Below, piece by piece: positions 27,315 through 36,486 of a DNA stretch of 64,000 bases. The stretch spans positions 1 through 64,000 of the forward strand of contig CAYVCQ010000021.1 in the NCBI GenBank assembly GCA_964450405.1, read 5' to 3'. A program made the position numbers and the translations under genes. The stretch is from WRGT01 sp964450405. Lineage in GTDB: Bacteria > Spirochaetota > UBA4802 > UBA5550. A model generated the notes under the pieces. That model was not told the DNA's origin. It saw only the letters and a program-made list of their open reading frames with translations, and made no database searches. Position 1 is the stretch's first letter. The number at the start of each line of letters is the position of its first letter.

Positions 27315-28463
27315 ATGATAAAAAAAGATAATATTAAAAAGTTTAACATTCTCTGTATTGATGATAGTAAATTAAACAGAGTTTTTATCAGTAAAATCCT
27401 CACACCTCTGAATATTACTGTAACTAATGCTGAAAATGGATTGAGAGGGTTGCAGATGCTCAACGGGAAAGATTTCGATCTTATTCTGCTGGATATTGTT
27501 ATGCCCGAGATGGACGGTTTTGGATTCTTAAAAGAATTTCAGAAAAGGGATAAAGAAGAATTTATACCAATAATTCTTATGACCGGTCTTGACGACCTTA
27601 ACTCAAAAATAAAAGGTCTGAATATTGGTGCAGATGATTATCTGGTTAAGCCTCTCAATGAAGAAGAACTTATTGCGCGGGTATTTTCACTACTAAGATT
27701 AAAAAGAGCAAATGCAGAGCTATACCAGAAAAATCAGCTGATAAAAAGAGAACTCGAAGCTGCCAAAAAAATACAGGAATTCATCATACCGAATAATTTT
27801 GAATTCATCGATTATCCTAAAATTAGCGGAATATATCAGCCAATTGAAGATATCGGGGGGGATTTTTTCGACTGTTACAAACTTGATGAAAACAGATCAG
27901 CGTATCTTATAGCAGATGTAACCGGTCACGGAATTCCTGCAGCTCTTACCATGACGATGTCAAAAATGCTCTTCAGCATATATGCAGAAAAATTCACAAA
28001 TGCTGCAGACCTCATGAAAGAGATCAACAGGCAATTAAGAGGAACTCTGCTTGATATGCAATATATAACAGCCTTTTATCTTATATATGACAAAGTTTCA
28101 AATACACTTACTTATTCAAATGCAGGTCACACAAGACCTCTATACTATAGAGCATCAAAAAATCAGATTATTGCTCTTGATTCATTCGGATGGTTTATCG
28201 GTATCTCGGATGACACTGAATATGAGGAGAAAAAAATAACTGTATCAAGCGGTGATAGACTTTTCTTATATACTGATGGTATAACAGAAGCAAAAAACAG
28301 AGAAGGTGAAGATTTTGGTGAAATCAGACTTGCTAGGTTTATTAAAGATAATAATGATATTACCGGCAAAGAATTTTGCGACACACTTCTTCAGATAATT
28401 AATAAGTACACAGACGGAACAGAAATAAATGATGATATTGCCTTTCTTAATATAGAATTCTGA
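27315..28463 (+). CDS. Response regulator with PP2C/SpoIIE-type serine phosphatase output
   Basis: 382 residues. Receiver domain at 1-130 with D16/D17 and phospho-acceptor D60 (LLDIVMPEMDG), a short coiled linker, and an SpoIIE-like PPM phosphatase domain from about 165. Metal-binding acidic motifs are DIGGDFFDCY, LIADVTGHGIPAAL, YTDGITEAKN and NDDIAFL. Such proteins dephosphorylate STAS anti-sigma antagonists; a STAS protein is encoded near 33.7 kb. Phosphorylation of D60 probably switches activity. The cognate kinase is not in view. Confidence 0.9.
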   Translation: MIKKDNIKKFNILCIDDSKLNRVFISKILTPLNITVTNAENGLRGLQMLNGKDFDLILLDIVMPEMDGFGFLKEFQKRDKEEFIPIILMTGLDDLNSKIKGLNIGADDYLVKPLNEEELIARVFSLLRLKRANAELYQKNQLIKRELEAAKKIQEFIIPNNFEFIDYPKISGIYQPIEDIGGDFFDCYKLDENRSAYLIADVTGHGIPAALTMTMSKMLFSIYAEKFTNAADLMKEINRQLRGTLLDMQYITAFYLIYDKVSNTLTYSNAGHTRPLYYRASKNQIIALDSFGWFIGISDDTEYEEKKITVSSGDRLFLYTDGITEAKNREGEDFGEIRLARFIKDNNDITGKEFCDTLLQIINKYTDGTEINDDIAFLNIEF

Positions 28464-28487
28464 ATATCATCATTTACATATTTATTA

Positions 28488-28829
28488 CTAAAGTTCTTCT
28501 TTATCAGCAGAATCAATTTCATCCTGATCAGGAATTCCCTCTGAATAATCAGCTTTATTTACAGGTGCAGGCTGCTCAGGAACAAGACCTGAAGATTTAT
28601 CTTTAATATATGCTTCCAGTTTATCTATTCCGTCTTTCAATTCAGAGAATTCTGAAAGACTCAGTGCTACCCCTTTCTGAGTTGGTTTATATATTTCAGT
28701 ACCGTCCATATCCCGTCCGGCAACATACCATATCCTGAGATTTATCAGTTCCTTTCCCTTAAACTCAGAAACCTCAATCCTGATTATTTCATTATTATTT
28801 CTCTGGATATCTTTTATCAAAACTGCCAT
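28488..28829 (-). CDS. Transcriptional coactivator p15/PC4-like protein
   Basis: 113 residues. Residues about 10-75 resemble the PC4 ssDNA-binding domain (EVSEFKGKELINLRIWYV, then IYKPTQKGVALSLSEFSEL). The acidic, Pro-rich C-terminal tail is disordered. Bacterial PC4 relatives bind single-stranded DNA and may act in transcription or repair. A good AAGGAG SD lies 7 bases before the start. It stands alone, convergent with the REC-SpoIIE gene. Confidence 0.75.
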   Translation of the reverse strand: MAVLIKDIQRNNNEIIRIEVSEFKGKELINLRIWYVAGRDMDGTEIYKPTQKGVALSLSEFSELKDGIDKLEAYIKDKSSGLVPEQPAPVNKADYSEGIPDQDEIDSADKEEL

Positions 28830-29154
28830 TGTAATCTCCTTTGTAACTGCTAAAAAACAATTTTATAATATCATATAAAGTGGTCAATTAAATCTATTAA
28901 GTTCTTTATTATTTTTTTGTAAGTAAATTCTGAATGGTGGAGGAATTGGTCGAATATGCTACTTATGTGCTGCTTAGAATGAATTTAAATGAAATATAAA
29001 AAATCACTTTTTCCTGTTAAACAGTATTAAATAAGCATTAAAAATGATCTCCAATAATGACAAAAACGTAGTTTTTGTCGTAACAGTGTAATATTATATT
29101 GATTTGATATGGAAACAATATATTATGGTTATAATATTAGTTTCAGGGATAAAA
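28830..29154. other. 325-base intergenic region with a 9-bp perfect hairpin
   Basis: GACAAAAAC (29059-29067), GTA loop, GTTTTTGTC (29071-29079) form a perfect 9-bp hairpin about 75 bases before the next start. It could be an operator or an mRNA 5' structure. The rest is AT-rich with no RNA gene that I recognise. Confidence 0.45.
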
Positions 29155-29856
29155 ATGGAAAAAAGTATTTTAATTTCACTTATATCAAATAATAATCTAG
29201 AATTCATTAAAAGTGCAATTCTGGATATTCAGAATTTTGACCAGGTTGACCTTCTGATTATTGATGATGGATCAGACTATGATATTCTGGAAGAAATAGC
29301 AGATTTCAAGTTTGTAAAGAGTATTATTCATGATGAGGGTCTAGGTTATGGCGCCTGCCTCTCTTCAGCAATTATTTTTGCGCGTGATATGGATTATAAA
29401 TATTTAATAACACTAAATTCCGAGCAGACAGGATTTGTGAAAGATATTCCGGAGATTATCAACAATCTTGAGTATGGATATGACATTGTAACTTGCAGCA
29501 GGATTCTAGAAAATTCTGATTATAGTAAAATTGATGAGAGTATATTAACCTTTTTTGATGAACTTACTGACTATCTTAACAAAGTAACAGAATTAAACTT
29601 AACAGATCCTTTATCTGAAATTAAGGGTTATAATATTAGCACAACCAAAGATATAGATCTTACCGTTGAGGATCATGGAGTTTTACTTCAGCTTTTCGTT
29701 CAGAGCTCATACTTCGGTTATAATTTGATTGAAATTCCATCTGAATCCGGATCATCATTCGGCAAAGAGCTTGAATTATACGATAATCCTCTTGAAAGCT
29801 TTATAGCGGTAATTGAAACTGAGAAATATTTATATAACAAAGGATCAATAAACTGA
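29155..29856 (+). CDS. GT-A-fold glycosyltransferase-like protein, probably inactive
   Basis: 233 residues from ATG 29155; the upstream TTG at 29104 is out of keeping with an AGGGAT SD just before 29155. The start resembles GT2 (ILISLISNNN, LLIIDDGSDY, EGLGYGACLSSAII). Where GT2 enzymes carry the DXD metal motif, this one reads LITLNSEQTGF, so the acidic pair is lost. There is no membrane anchor. A pseudoenzyme or regulatory binding protein is likely. It is followed by a terminator at 29903-29937. Confidence 0.6.
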   Translation: MEKSILISLISNNNLEFIKSAILDIQNFDQVDLLIIDDGSDYDILEEIADFKFVKSIIHDEGLGYGACLSSAIIFARDMDYKYLITLNSEQTGFVKDIPEIINNLEYGYDIVTCSRILENSDYSKIDESILTFFDELTDYLNKVTELNLTDPLSEIKGYNISTTKDIDLTVEDHGVLLQLFVQSSYFGYNLIEIPSESGSSFGKELELYDNPLESFIAVIETEKYLYNKGSIN

Positions 29857-29902
29857 TACTATATAATTATTGATTAAAATCTAATCAGCATATTTTTTAA
29901 TA

Positions 29903-29937
29903 GTGTAATTTAAGTCTTATTAGATTACACATTTTTT
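29903..29937 (+). terminator. Intrinsic terminator after the GT-like gene
   Basis: GTGTAATTTA (29903-29912) pairs with 29921-29930 (one G-T wobble), followed by ATTTTTT. Confidence 0.75.
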
Positions 29938-29993
29938 CCAGAGGAAAATTTTTGAACTTTGAAAATTGATTACGTTCTTAATTCTTTTTTATA

Positions 29994-30022
29994 TTGACAA
30001 AAATTTTTTACAAAACTAATAA
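29994..30022 (+). promoter_or_regulatory. Strong sigma70-type promoter for the XPB-type helicase unit
   Basis: TTGACA (29994-29999), 17 bases, TAATAA (30017-30022), 27 bases before the ATG at 30050. Consensus -35 and near-consensus -10. Confidence 0.7.
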
Positions 30023-30049
30023 AATAAATCTTTTAACTGCGATGATAAA

Positions 30050-31732
30050 ATGACAAGACCCGTTATAGTACAGAGTGATAATACTCTTCTTGTGGAAGTT
30101 GATAATTCGGCGTTTGAAGAAGCGCGAAATTTAATTTCACAATTTTCAGAACTTGAAAAAAGTCCTGAACATATTCATACCTATAGAATAACTCCATTAT
30201 CTCTATGGAATGCCGCTGCATCAGGCCTTAGAGTAAAGGAAATACTGGAAAATCTTGAACTCTATTCCAAATATGAGATTCCCGACACTGTTTACACAAC
30301 CATAAATGAACAGATGAAGAGATATGGTCTTTTGAAGCTTGTTATGTCTAATGAGGATCTGATCTTATCTTCTACAGATCCTCTACTGATCAATGAAATA
30401 CTTTATAACAAAAAACTGCAGAATTACATTTATGAGAGAATAAACTCAAACAATATCAGGGTAAAAAAAATATACCGTGGTCATATAAAGCAGGCATTGA
30501 TCAAAATGGGTTTTCCTGTTGAGGATCTTGCCGGTTATGATGAAGGGGATCCATGTGAAATCAACGTTCGTTCTATTGATGAAACCGGTAAAGGAGTAAG
30601 TTTTAGAGATTACCAGTCCGATTCAATAAATGCATTTTATAAGGGTGGAGGCCCCGAAGGTGGAAGCGGAGTTGTTGTGCTGCCCTGTGGTGCCGGAAAA
30701 ACTATAATCGGTATCGGTGCAATGATTACGATTAAAAGCGAAACTCTTATTCTTGTAACAAATACAATTGCCCTCAGACAATGGAAAGATGAACTTTTAA
30801 ATAAAACATTACTCACCGAGGATATGATCGGAGAATATTCCGGAGATAAAAAAGAAATTAAACCTATAACTATAGCAACATATAATATCTTAACCTACAG
30901 GAAAAATAAAAAAGAAAACTTTCTTCATTTTGATCTGTTTAACTCCAAAAACTGGGGACTTATTATTTACGATGAAGTCCATCTTCTACCTGCACCAGTT
31001 TTTAGAATGACTTCAGAAATACAGAGTAAAAGAAGACTTGGCCTGACTGCGACTCTGATTCGTGAAGATGGACTTGAATCAGATGTATTCAGTCTTATCG
31101 GTCCGAAGAAATATGATATGCCGTGGAAAATTCTTGAGAAAGCAAAATGGATTGCAACTGCTCTCTGCACCGAAGTCCGGATAGAACTTCCCGAGGATAA
31201 GAGAGTTCAGTATTCACTTTCCAAAGATAGAGAAAAATTTAGAATTGCTTCTGAAAATCCTAAAAAAATTGATTTTGTTAAACGTATAATAAGTCATCAT
31301 CTTGATTCAAACATATTGATAATAGGGCAATATATTTCCCAGCTTGAAGAGTATAAAAGAATTCTCGGCTTTCCAATGATTACCGGAAGTACACCACTGG
31401 CAGAACGTGAGGAGTTGTATAAAAAGTTCAGGTATGGAGAAATAAAAAATCTTATAGTTTCAAAAGTTGCAAACTTTTCTATAGATCTTCCCGATGCAAA
31501 CGTAGCAATACAGATATCTGGAACATTCGGTTCAAGACAGGAGGAGGCACAAAGACTGGGACGTGTGCTTAGACCTAAAAAAAGCGATAATTTTGCATTT
31601 TTCTACACTGTAATCACATCTAACTCTGTGGAAGAGAAATTTGCCCATAACAGACAGCTCTTTCTCACTGAGCAGGGTTATACTTACTCAATTATGAACG
31701 AAGATATGTTTAATAAGAAATTTGAGGATTAG
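30050..31732 (+). CDS. XPB/Rad25-type superfamily 2 DNA helicase
   Basis: 560 residues. An N-terminal XPB-like region (about 1-180) precedes the helicase core: Walker A PCGAGKT at 212-218, YDEVH near 310, LGLTATLIREDG (motif III-like), and a second RecA domain with QISGTFGSRQEEAQRLGRVLRP (motif VI). DEVH in place of DEAH and this layout match bacterial XPB homologues known from spirochaetes and others, thought to act in DNA unwinding or repair. The last bases overlap the SD of the next gene, whose ATG lies 1 base past the stop. Confidence 0.88.
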   Translation: MTRPVIVQSDNTLLVEVDNSAFEEARNLISQFSELEKSPEHIHTYRITPLSLWNAAASGLRVKEILENLELYSKYEIPDTVYTTINEQMKRYGLLKLVMSNEDLILSSTDPLLINEILYNKKLQNYIYERINSNNIRVKKIYRGHIKQALIKMGFPVEDLAGYDEGDPCEINVRSIDETGKGVSFRDYQSDSINAFYKGGGPEGGSGVVVLPCGAGKTIIGIGAMITIKSETLILVTNTIALRQWKDELLNKTLLTEDMIGEYSGDKKEIKPITIATYNILTYRKNKKENFLHFDLFNSKNWGLIIYDEVHLLPAPVFRMTSEIQSKRRLGLTATLIREDGLESDVFSLIGPKKYDMPWKILEKAKWIATALCTEVRIELPEDKRVQYSLSKDREKFRIASENPKKIDFVKRIISHHLDSNILIIGQYISQLEEYKRILGFPMITGSTPLAEREELYKKFRYGEIKNLIVSKVANFSIDLPDANVAIQISGTFGSRQEEAQRLGRVLRPKKSDNFAFFYTVITSNSVEEKFAHNRQLFLTEQGYTYSIMNEDMFNKKFED

Positions 31733-31733
31733 A

Positions 31734-33680
31734 ATGTTTAATAAAGTAATCTTCGGAATTTTAATCTCAATAACGATTATTACTATTTCAATAGACTGTT
31801 CCTCATCTACAAATTACAGATTATATATTGCTACAACCGGGAATGGAATTCTTGTATCAGACAATGAAGGAAGTTCCTGGAGTTCATTTAATAAAGGCCT
31901 GCCCGATAAATTTATCCCGATAAAAATTTATATTACAGGAAATGATAAATATTTAACTACATTTTCATCCGGATTATATAAGCTTAACAATAGCAATGAG
32001 AGATGGGAAAATATATGTTCCCCTGATTTTAAAAGACGTAGTATTTATAATACTGACCCCGGATACAGAAAAATCTCAGCATTTGCAGTTGATCCTGATA
32101 ATAGTAATAATATAGCAGCTGCTACTAAACATTCAATTTACAGATCAACCGATGGCGGAATTACCTGGAAAGGAATATCCTTAAACGGATTAAATAAGCG
32201 TAATTATGTAACCTCAATTTCTATTACAAATAATACAATATATGCCGGCACTGCTTTTGCTGGAATCTTTGAATCAAATGGTTCAGAATTTAAAAGTGCC
32301 GGAAGCGGATTACCCGGTGAAGTTTATTCAGATAGTCTAAAATTTTCAGAACAATCAGCATCGCTCTATTGTGATAAAAATAATTTATATGCAGGATTTT
32401 ATTATGGAAGCGGCCTTTATTCCAAAAAAATCGGCCAGAAACTTTTCAATCCAGTATACTCAACAAAAGAGAAGAAACTGGATTCTATAATATATGATAT
32501 TCGCGTTCACGATAAAAAATTGTTTTTCTCAAACGGTCTGGAAGTGAGTATTCATGATGAATTAAAGACGCAGCCATTAGATAAATACAATTCACTAATA
32601 AAAATAATCTCTTCAAGAACAGATATTATTTCAGCAACCATATCTGATAAATCAGGATTTTATCCATCCATTTCAATTAAATTTCCTAATCCTGACAAGA
32701 AGAAAAGATCTGAAAAAGCATCGGATAAACATGCAATTTATGTCAGCATCCCTGCCATACAAAAAGATATTAACAAGTATATAAATATCGCAAAAAATAG
32801 TGAAATAAATGCCTTTGTAATAGATATGAAAGATGATTTCGGCAACATCTATTTTCAGGCTGAGGAGAAAACTGCAGGAGAAATAAAAGCTCAAAAAAAA
32901 CCTGTTAATGTTTTCCAAATATTGAAGAAATTAAAAGAAAATAATATTTATTCCATCGCACGATTAGTGGTTTTTAAAGATCAGAAACTCTGGAATGCTT
33001 ATAATGGGAAGTACTCAATAAAAAATAAGAATACAGGATTGCCATGGAAAGGTGCAGAAGGAGAGTTCTGGGTTGACCCATATTCTGAGTTTGTTCACAA
33101 ATATAACATAGGACTGGCAAAAGATCTGGAAAAACTCGGGTTTGATGAAATCCAGTTTGACTATATCAGGTTTCCATCAGATGGTCCTATAAATTTATGC
33201 AATTTTTCATTTAAAAAAGATGAAGAAACATATAAATCTGAAATTTTAATTGATTTTTTGAATCAAGCTAGACATAGTTTAAATATACCAATCTCAGTAG
33301 ATATTTACGGTTTTAATTCTTGGTATTATTTTGGTAACTGGATTGGTCAGGATATGGAGGAGTTGTCACATGTTGTTGATGCGATTTGCCCCATGGTATA
33401 TCCATCACATTTTGGCAACAGGTTCTATTACCATATAGAGAAATCCTTGAGACCTTACCGGATTGTTAAAGATGGCGGGACAAGAGGAGTTCAGATGTCT
33501 GACAAATCTGTCTGTGTAAGACCGTATTTGCAGGCTTTTAATCTGTTATCTCCCACATGGGGACCAGAGTATATCATGTATCAGATAAATGGATCAAAAG
33601 AAAGCGGCTGCAGCGGTTATACACTTTGGAATGCTAAGGGTGATTACACTATCCCATATTCCGCACTTAAAAAGGAATAA
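31734..33680 (+). CDS. Putative lipoprotein with beta-propeller-like N-terminus and DUF4015 glycoside-hydrolase-like domain
   Basis: 648 residues from ATG 31734 (SD GAGGA, 6 bases upstream). The signal peptide ends in TISIDCSSS; Asp before Cys is an unusual lipobox, so lipidation is uncertain. Residues about 30-320 carry BNR/Ycf48-like repeats (GILVSDNEGSSWSSF, SIYRSTDGGITWKGI). The C-terminal half matches DUF4015, a TIM-barrel putative glycoside hydrolase (FVIDMKDDFGNIYF, FDEIQFDYIRFPSDGP, AICPMVYPSHFG). The probable role is binding or cutting a surface glycan; the substrate is unknown. Confidence 0.8.
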   Translation: MFNKVIFGILISITIITISIDCSSSTNYRLYIATTGNGILVSDNEGSSWSSFNKGLPDKFIPIKIYITGNDKYLTTFSSGLYKLNNSNERWENICSPDFKRRSIYNTDPGYRKISAFAVDPDNSNNIAAATKHSIYRSTDGGITWKGISLNGLNKRNYVTSISITNNTIYAGTAFAGIFESNGSEFKSAGSGLPGEVYSDSLKFSEQSASLYCDKNNLYAGFYYGSGLYSKKIGQKLFNPVYSTKEKKLDSIIYDIRVHDKKLFFSNGLEVSIHDELKTQPLDKYNSLIKIISSRTDIISATISDKSGFYPSISIKFPNPDKKKRSEKASDKHAIYVSIPAIQKDINKYINIAKNSEINAFVIDMKDDFGNIYFQAEEKTAGEIKAQKKPVNVFQILKKLKENNIYSIARLVVFKDQKLWNAYNGKYSIKNKNTGLPWKGAEGEFWVDPYSEFVHKYNIGLAKDLEKLGFDEIQFDYIRFPSDGPINLCNFSFKKDEETYKSEILIDFLNQARHSLNIPISVDIYGFNSWYYFGNWIGQDMEELSHVVDAICPMVYPSHFGNRFYYHIEKSLRPYRIVKDGGTRGVQMSDKSVCVRPYLQAFNLLSPTWGPEYIMYQINGSKESGCSGYTLWNAKGDYTIPYSALKKE

Positions 33681-33690
33681 TATTATTCAC

Positions 33691-34047
33691 ATGAGTACAT
33701 TTAGCTTAAACTGGAAAATTGAAAAAACTTACCCCATTGTATTTCTCGATGGAGATATAACCTCTGACGCGGATTTATTATTAGAAGAGGCCTATTTCGA
33801 AATCAGAAAACAGATTAAAAATAAAATCTATATTTTTGATTTTGAAAAGGCAAACTATATAAATTCATCGGGAATTTCCTCTTTTATAAAAATAATCCAC
33901 ATGCATAAAGAAGAAAATGGCGATTTCATTTTTACAGGATTATCAGATCATTTAAAAAAAGTAATGGATATAGTAGGTTTGACAGAATATGTTAAAATTT
34001 ACGACTCCATAGAAACAGCTATTCAAAGAACTAAGAATGGAATGTAA
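33691..34047 (+). CDS. STAS-domain anti-sigma factor antagonist-like protein
   Basis: 118 residues from ATG 33691; the longer in-frame reading from 33589 overlaps the upstream gene and is rejected. A single STAS domain: IVFLDGDITSDAD near the start, and ANYINSSGISSFI (conserved Ser-Ser-Gly at the phosphorylation loop) near residue 60. It would be phosphorylated by an anti-sigma kinase and reactivated by a SpoIIE-type phosphatase such as the one at 27.3 kb; no kinase is seen here. It lies 10 bases after the DUF4015 gene. Confidence 0.82.
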   Translation: MSTFSLNWKIEKTYPIVFLDGDITSDADLLLEEAYFEIRKQIKNKIYIFDFEKANYINSSGISSFIKIIHMHKEENGDFIFTGLSDHLKKVMDIVGLTEYVKIYDSIETAIQRTKNGM

Positions 34048-34061
34048 ACGGGGGTTTATGA

Positions 34062-35657
34062 ATGGCTTCAAAAAAGCTATCAACAGAATGTGTTTTATCA
34101 ATAGATGCCGGTACTCAATCTATTAGAATTGCTTTAATAGATTTTAAAGGAAACTTTTTAAAAATCTGTAAAACAGAAATAGAACCTTTTTATTCAACAA
34201 ATCCTGGCTGGGCTGAACAAAATCCAGAGTATTATTGGAAAACTTTAACATCTACATGTAAAAAAGTATTTGCAGATCTCCCTGTGACTAAAGAATCAAT
34301 TAAAGGCGTTACATTAACAACTCAGCGTAATACAATGGTAAATTTAGATAAAAATGGTGCTCCCCTTAGACCTGCAATTGTATGGGTTGATAGAAGAAAG
34401 GCTGTTAAACCTGACTGGCCCCCTTTTTATCTAAAAGCGCCATTAAAGGCATTAAATCTATATGATGCCGTAATCTATACTATGATGGAATGTGAAGCAA
34501 CATGGATATACCAAAATGAACCTGAGATCTGGGATAAAACAGAAAAATTTCTTTTTCTTTCAGGATATTTTTCTTATAAGTTAACCGGGGAATATATTGA
34601 CTCAACTGGCAACCAGGTTGGATATATTCCTTTTGATTATAAAAAACAGCAATGGGCTGATAAAAATGATATTAAATGGAAAATGTTTCCAGCAATAAAT
34701 AAAAGTCAGCTTCCAGATCTTGTACGGCCCTCTGAATTGTTAGGACATATTTCATCCAGTGCATCTGCAAAAACCGGAATTCCTTCCGGATTACCAGTAT
34801 TTGCTGCTGCTGCTGATAAAGCATGTGAAGTACTTGGTTCAGGATGCTTAACACCGGATATTGCATGCCTGAGTTTCGGAACTACAGCTACAATTGAAAC
34901 TACAAATGAAAAATATACTGAAATTGTTCCATATATGCCTCCATATCCCAGTGCTGTTCCGGGAGCTTATAATACAGAAGTTATGATCTACAGAGGCTAC
35001 TGGATGGTAAGCTGGTTTAAAAATGAATTTGCTCATAATGAAGTATTAATGGCTAAAAAGAAAAATATTGCTCCGGAAATAATTCTCGATCAGATGGCGG
35101 GAAGTATTCCTCCAGGATCTATGGGCCTTATGCTTCAACCTTTCTGGTCTCCAGGAGTAAAAATTCCAGGACCTGAAGCAAAGGGTTCTATTATAGGTTT
35201 TGGTGATGTTCATACTAAAGCACATGTTTACCGTGCGATTCTCGAGGGATTATCATATGCATTGAAAGAAGGTGCTGATAGAACAGAAAAGAAAAATAAA
35301 GTTCCAATTGAAAAACTTCGTATTTCAGGTGGAGGATCACAAAGCAAAACAGCGATGCAGCTTACGGCAGATATTTTTAATCTTGTGGCAGAACAGCCAA
35401 GTACATTCGAAACTTCAGCACTTGGCGCAGCAATTGATGCAGCAGTTGGATTAAATGTTTTCAGCAGCTTTAAAGATGCAGTAAATTCAATGACTAAAAT
35501 AAGTAAAACATATGAACCTGATCCTGAAAACAGTAAAATTTATCATGATCTTTTTGAAAAAGTATATATGAAAATGTATAGTAAGATGAAGCCTCTTTAT
35601 GAAGAGATAAGAAATATTACTAATTATCCCGCAGTTTATGGACGCGATCAGGAATAA
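34062..35657 (+). CDS. FGGY-family carbohydrate kinase
   Basis: 531 residues, typical of FGGY kinases. LSIDAGTQSIRIALID at the start binds ATP phosphates; VTLTTQRNTMV and IVWVDRRKA follow; the C-terminal half has AAADKACEVLGSGCLTPDIA, LSFGTTATIETT and LRISGGGSQSKTAMQLTADI. The sugar cannot be told from sequence (xylulose, glycerol and similar are possible). It has an unusual aromatic-rich loop (PYMPPYPSAVPGAYNT, then YRGYWMVSWF). It ends in a strong terminator at 35661-35690. Confidence 0.88.
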   Translation: MASKKLSTECVLSIDAGTQSIRIALIDFKGNFLKICKTEIEPFYSTNPGWAEQNPEYYWKTLTSTCKKVFADLPVTKESIKGVTLTTQRNTMVNLDKNGAPLRPAIVWVDRRKAVKPDWPPFYLKAPLKALNLYDAVIYTMMECEATWIYQNEPEIWDKTEKFLFLSGYFSYKLTGEYIDSTGNQVGYIPFDYKKQQWADKNDIKWKMFPAINKSQLPDLVRPSELLGHISSSASAKTGIPSGLPVFAAAADKACEVLGSGCLTPDIACLSFGTTATIETTNEKYTEIVPYMPPYPSAVPGAYNTEVMIYRGYWMVSWFKNEFAHNEVLMAKKKNIAPEIILDQMAGSIPPGSMGLMLQPFWSPGVKIPGPEAKGSIIGFGDVHTKAHVYRAILEGLSYALKEGADRTEKKNKVPIEKLRISGGGSQSKTAMQLTADIFNLVAEQPSTFETSALGAAIDAAVGLNVFSSFKDAVNSMTKISKTYEPDPENSKIYHDLFEKVYMKMYSKMKPLYEEIRNITNYPAVYGRDQE

Positions 35658-35660
35658 ATA

Positions 35661-35690
35661 AAAAAGGGGAGCTTAAAGCTCCCCTTTTTT
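35661..35690. terminator. Bidirectional intrinsic terminator
   Basis: A perfect 13-bp stem (AAAAAGGGGAGCT, 35661-35673, with 35678-35690), loop TAAA and a T-run on both strands. It ends the FGGY gene and the convergent XRE gene. Confidence 0.9.
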
Positions 35691-35693
35691 TCA

Positions 35694-36125
35694 CTAATTG
35701 ATTATTTTACTTATCATTTTTACAATTACTTCAATATCTTCTGCTGAACCTTTATCAAGAAGCTTTTTGAATGTAACTAATTCTTTTCCGTAAGTATTTT
35801 CATCAGCTATTACAAACTTCTCTCCTACACCATACAAAAGCCAATCAACAGAAATTTTGTGACGAATCGATACGCTTCTTAGAAACTTAAACGAAGGATT
35901 CTGTGAACCGCATTCAACTTTAGCTACGTATCTTCTATCGATTCCTGCAGATTCACCAAACTCTCTCTGTGTAATTTTTAGATCTTTTCTGATCTCTTTA
36001 AGACGAAGTCTTATGTTTTTAAAAAATTCAGCTTCTTTTCCATCGTCAAGTATACTTTCAGATAGAAATTCATGCTCAGTGTACCTTTCACGGTACTTAC
36101 TCTGGTTACCAATTGTTGTATTCAT
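35694..36125 (-). CDS. XRE-family transcriptional regulator
   Basis: 143 residues from ATG 36125, which has an AGAGGG SD; a GTG at 36155 would add 10 residues. The HTH lies at about 40-100 (LRLKEIRKDLKITQREFGES, IDRRYVAKVECGSQNPSFKF), followed by SVDWLLYGVGE, as in short XRE repressors. The N-terminal ~38 residues and the C-terminal ~35 residues are unassigned. Two direct AAACGC repeats 20 bp apart upstream (36205-36230) are candidate operators, suggesting autoregulation. A nearby target cannot be named. Confidence 0.82.
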   Translation of the reverse strand: MNTTIGNQSKYRERYTEHEFLSESILDDGKEAEFFKNIRLRLKEIRKDLKITQREFGESAGIDRRYVAKVECGSQNPSFKFLRSVSIRHKISVDWLLYGVGEKFVIADENTYGKELVTFKKLLDKGSAEDIEVIVKMISKIIN

Positions 36126-36204
36126 ATTCCCTCTATATATATTTTTTTTTACCACTAACTATGTTTAATATATCATATTTTTTTTTCAAGAAAAATACTG
36201 ATAT

Positions 36205-36230
36205 AAACGCAAATGTATTCAAACAAACGC
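36205..36230. promoter_or_regulatory. Candidate XRE operator: AAACGC direct repeats
   Basis: AAACGC at 36205-36210 and 36225-36230, each followed by AAT- or TAAAT-like bases, start to start 20 bp (two helical turns). They sit in the 361-base gap between the XRE gene and moeA. The remainder of the gap is AT-rich, with nothing else recognised. Confidence 0.4.
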
Positions 36231-36486
36231 TAAATACCAATGATTATTTTACATAAACTTAATTACTAATTACATGTTTTTCGTCAGGCAGAGTGTTTTA
36301 AGTATCACTTATTCTGTATTTTTTTTATATTTTAAAATATTTTCTTAGTTAAAAATCATTAAAGAACTTAATAATTCCAGTTAAATGTGTTGAAATCAAT
36401 ACATATTTGAGTGGATAAAAATTTTACTTTACAGTAAATTTAAGAATAAATCAAATTTAGACTAATAAAATGAATATGGATAAGAA

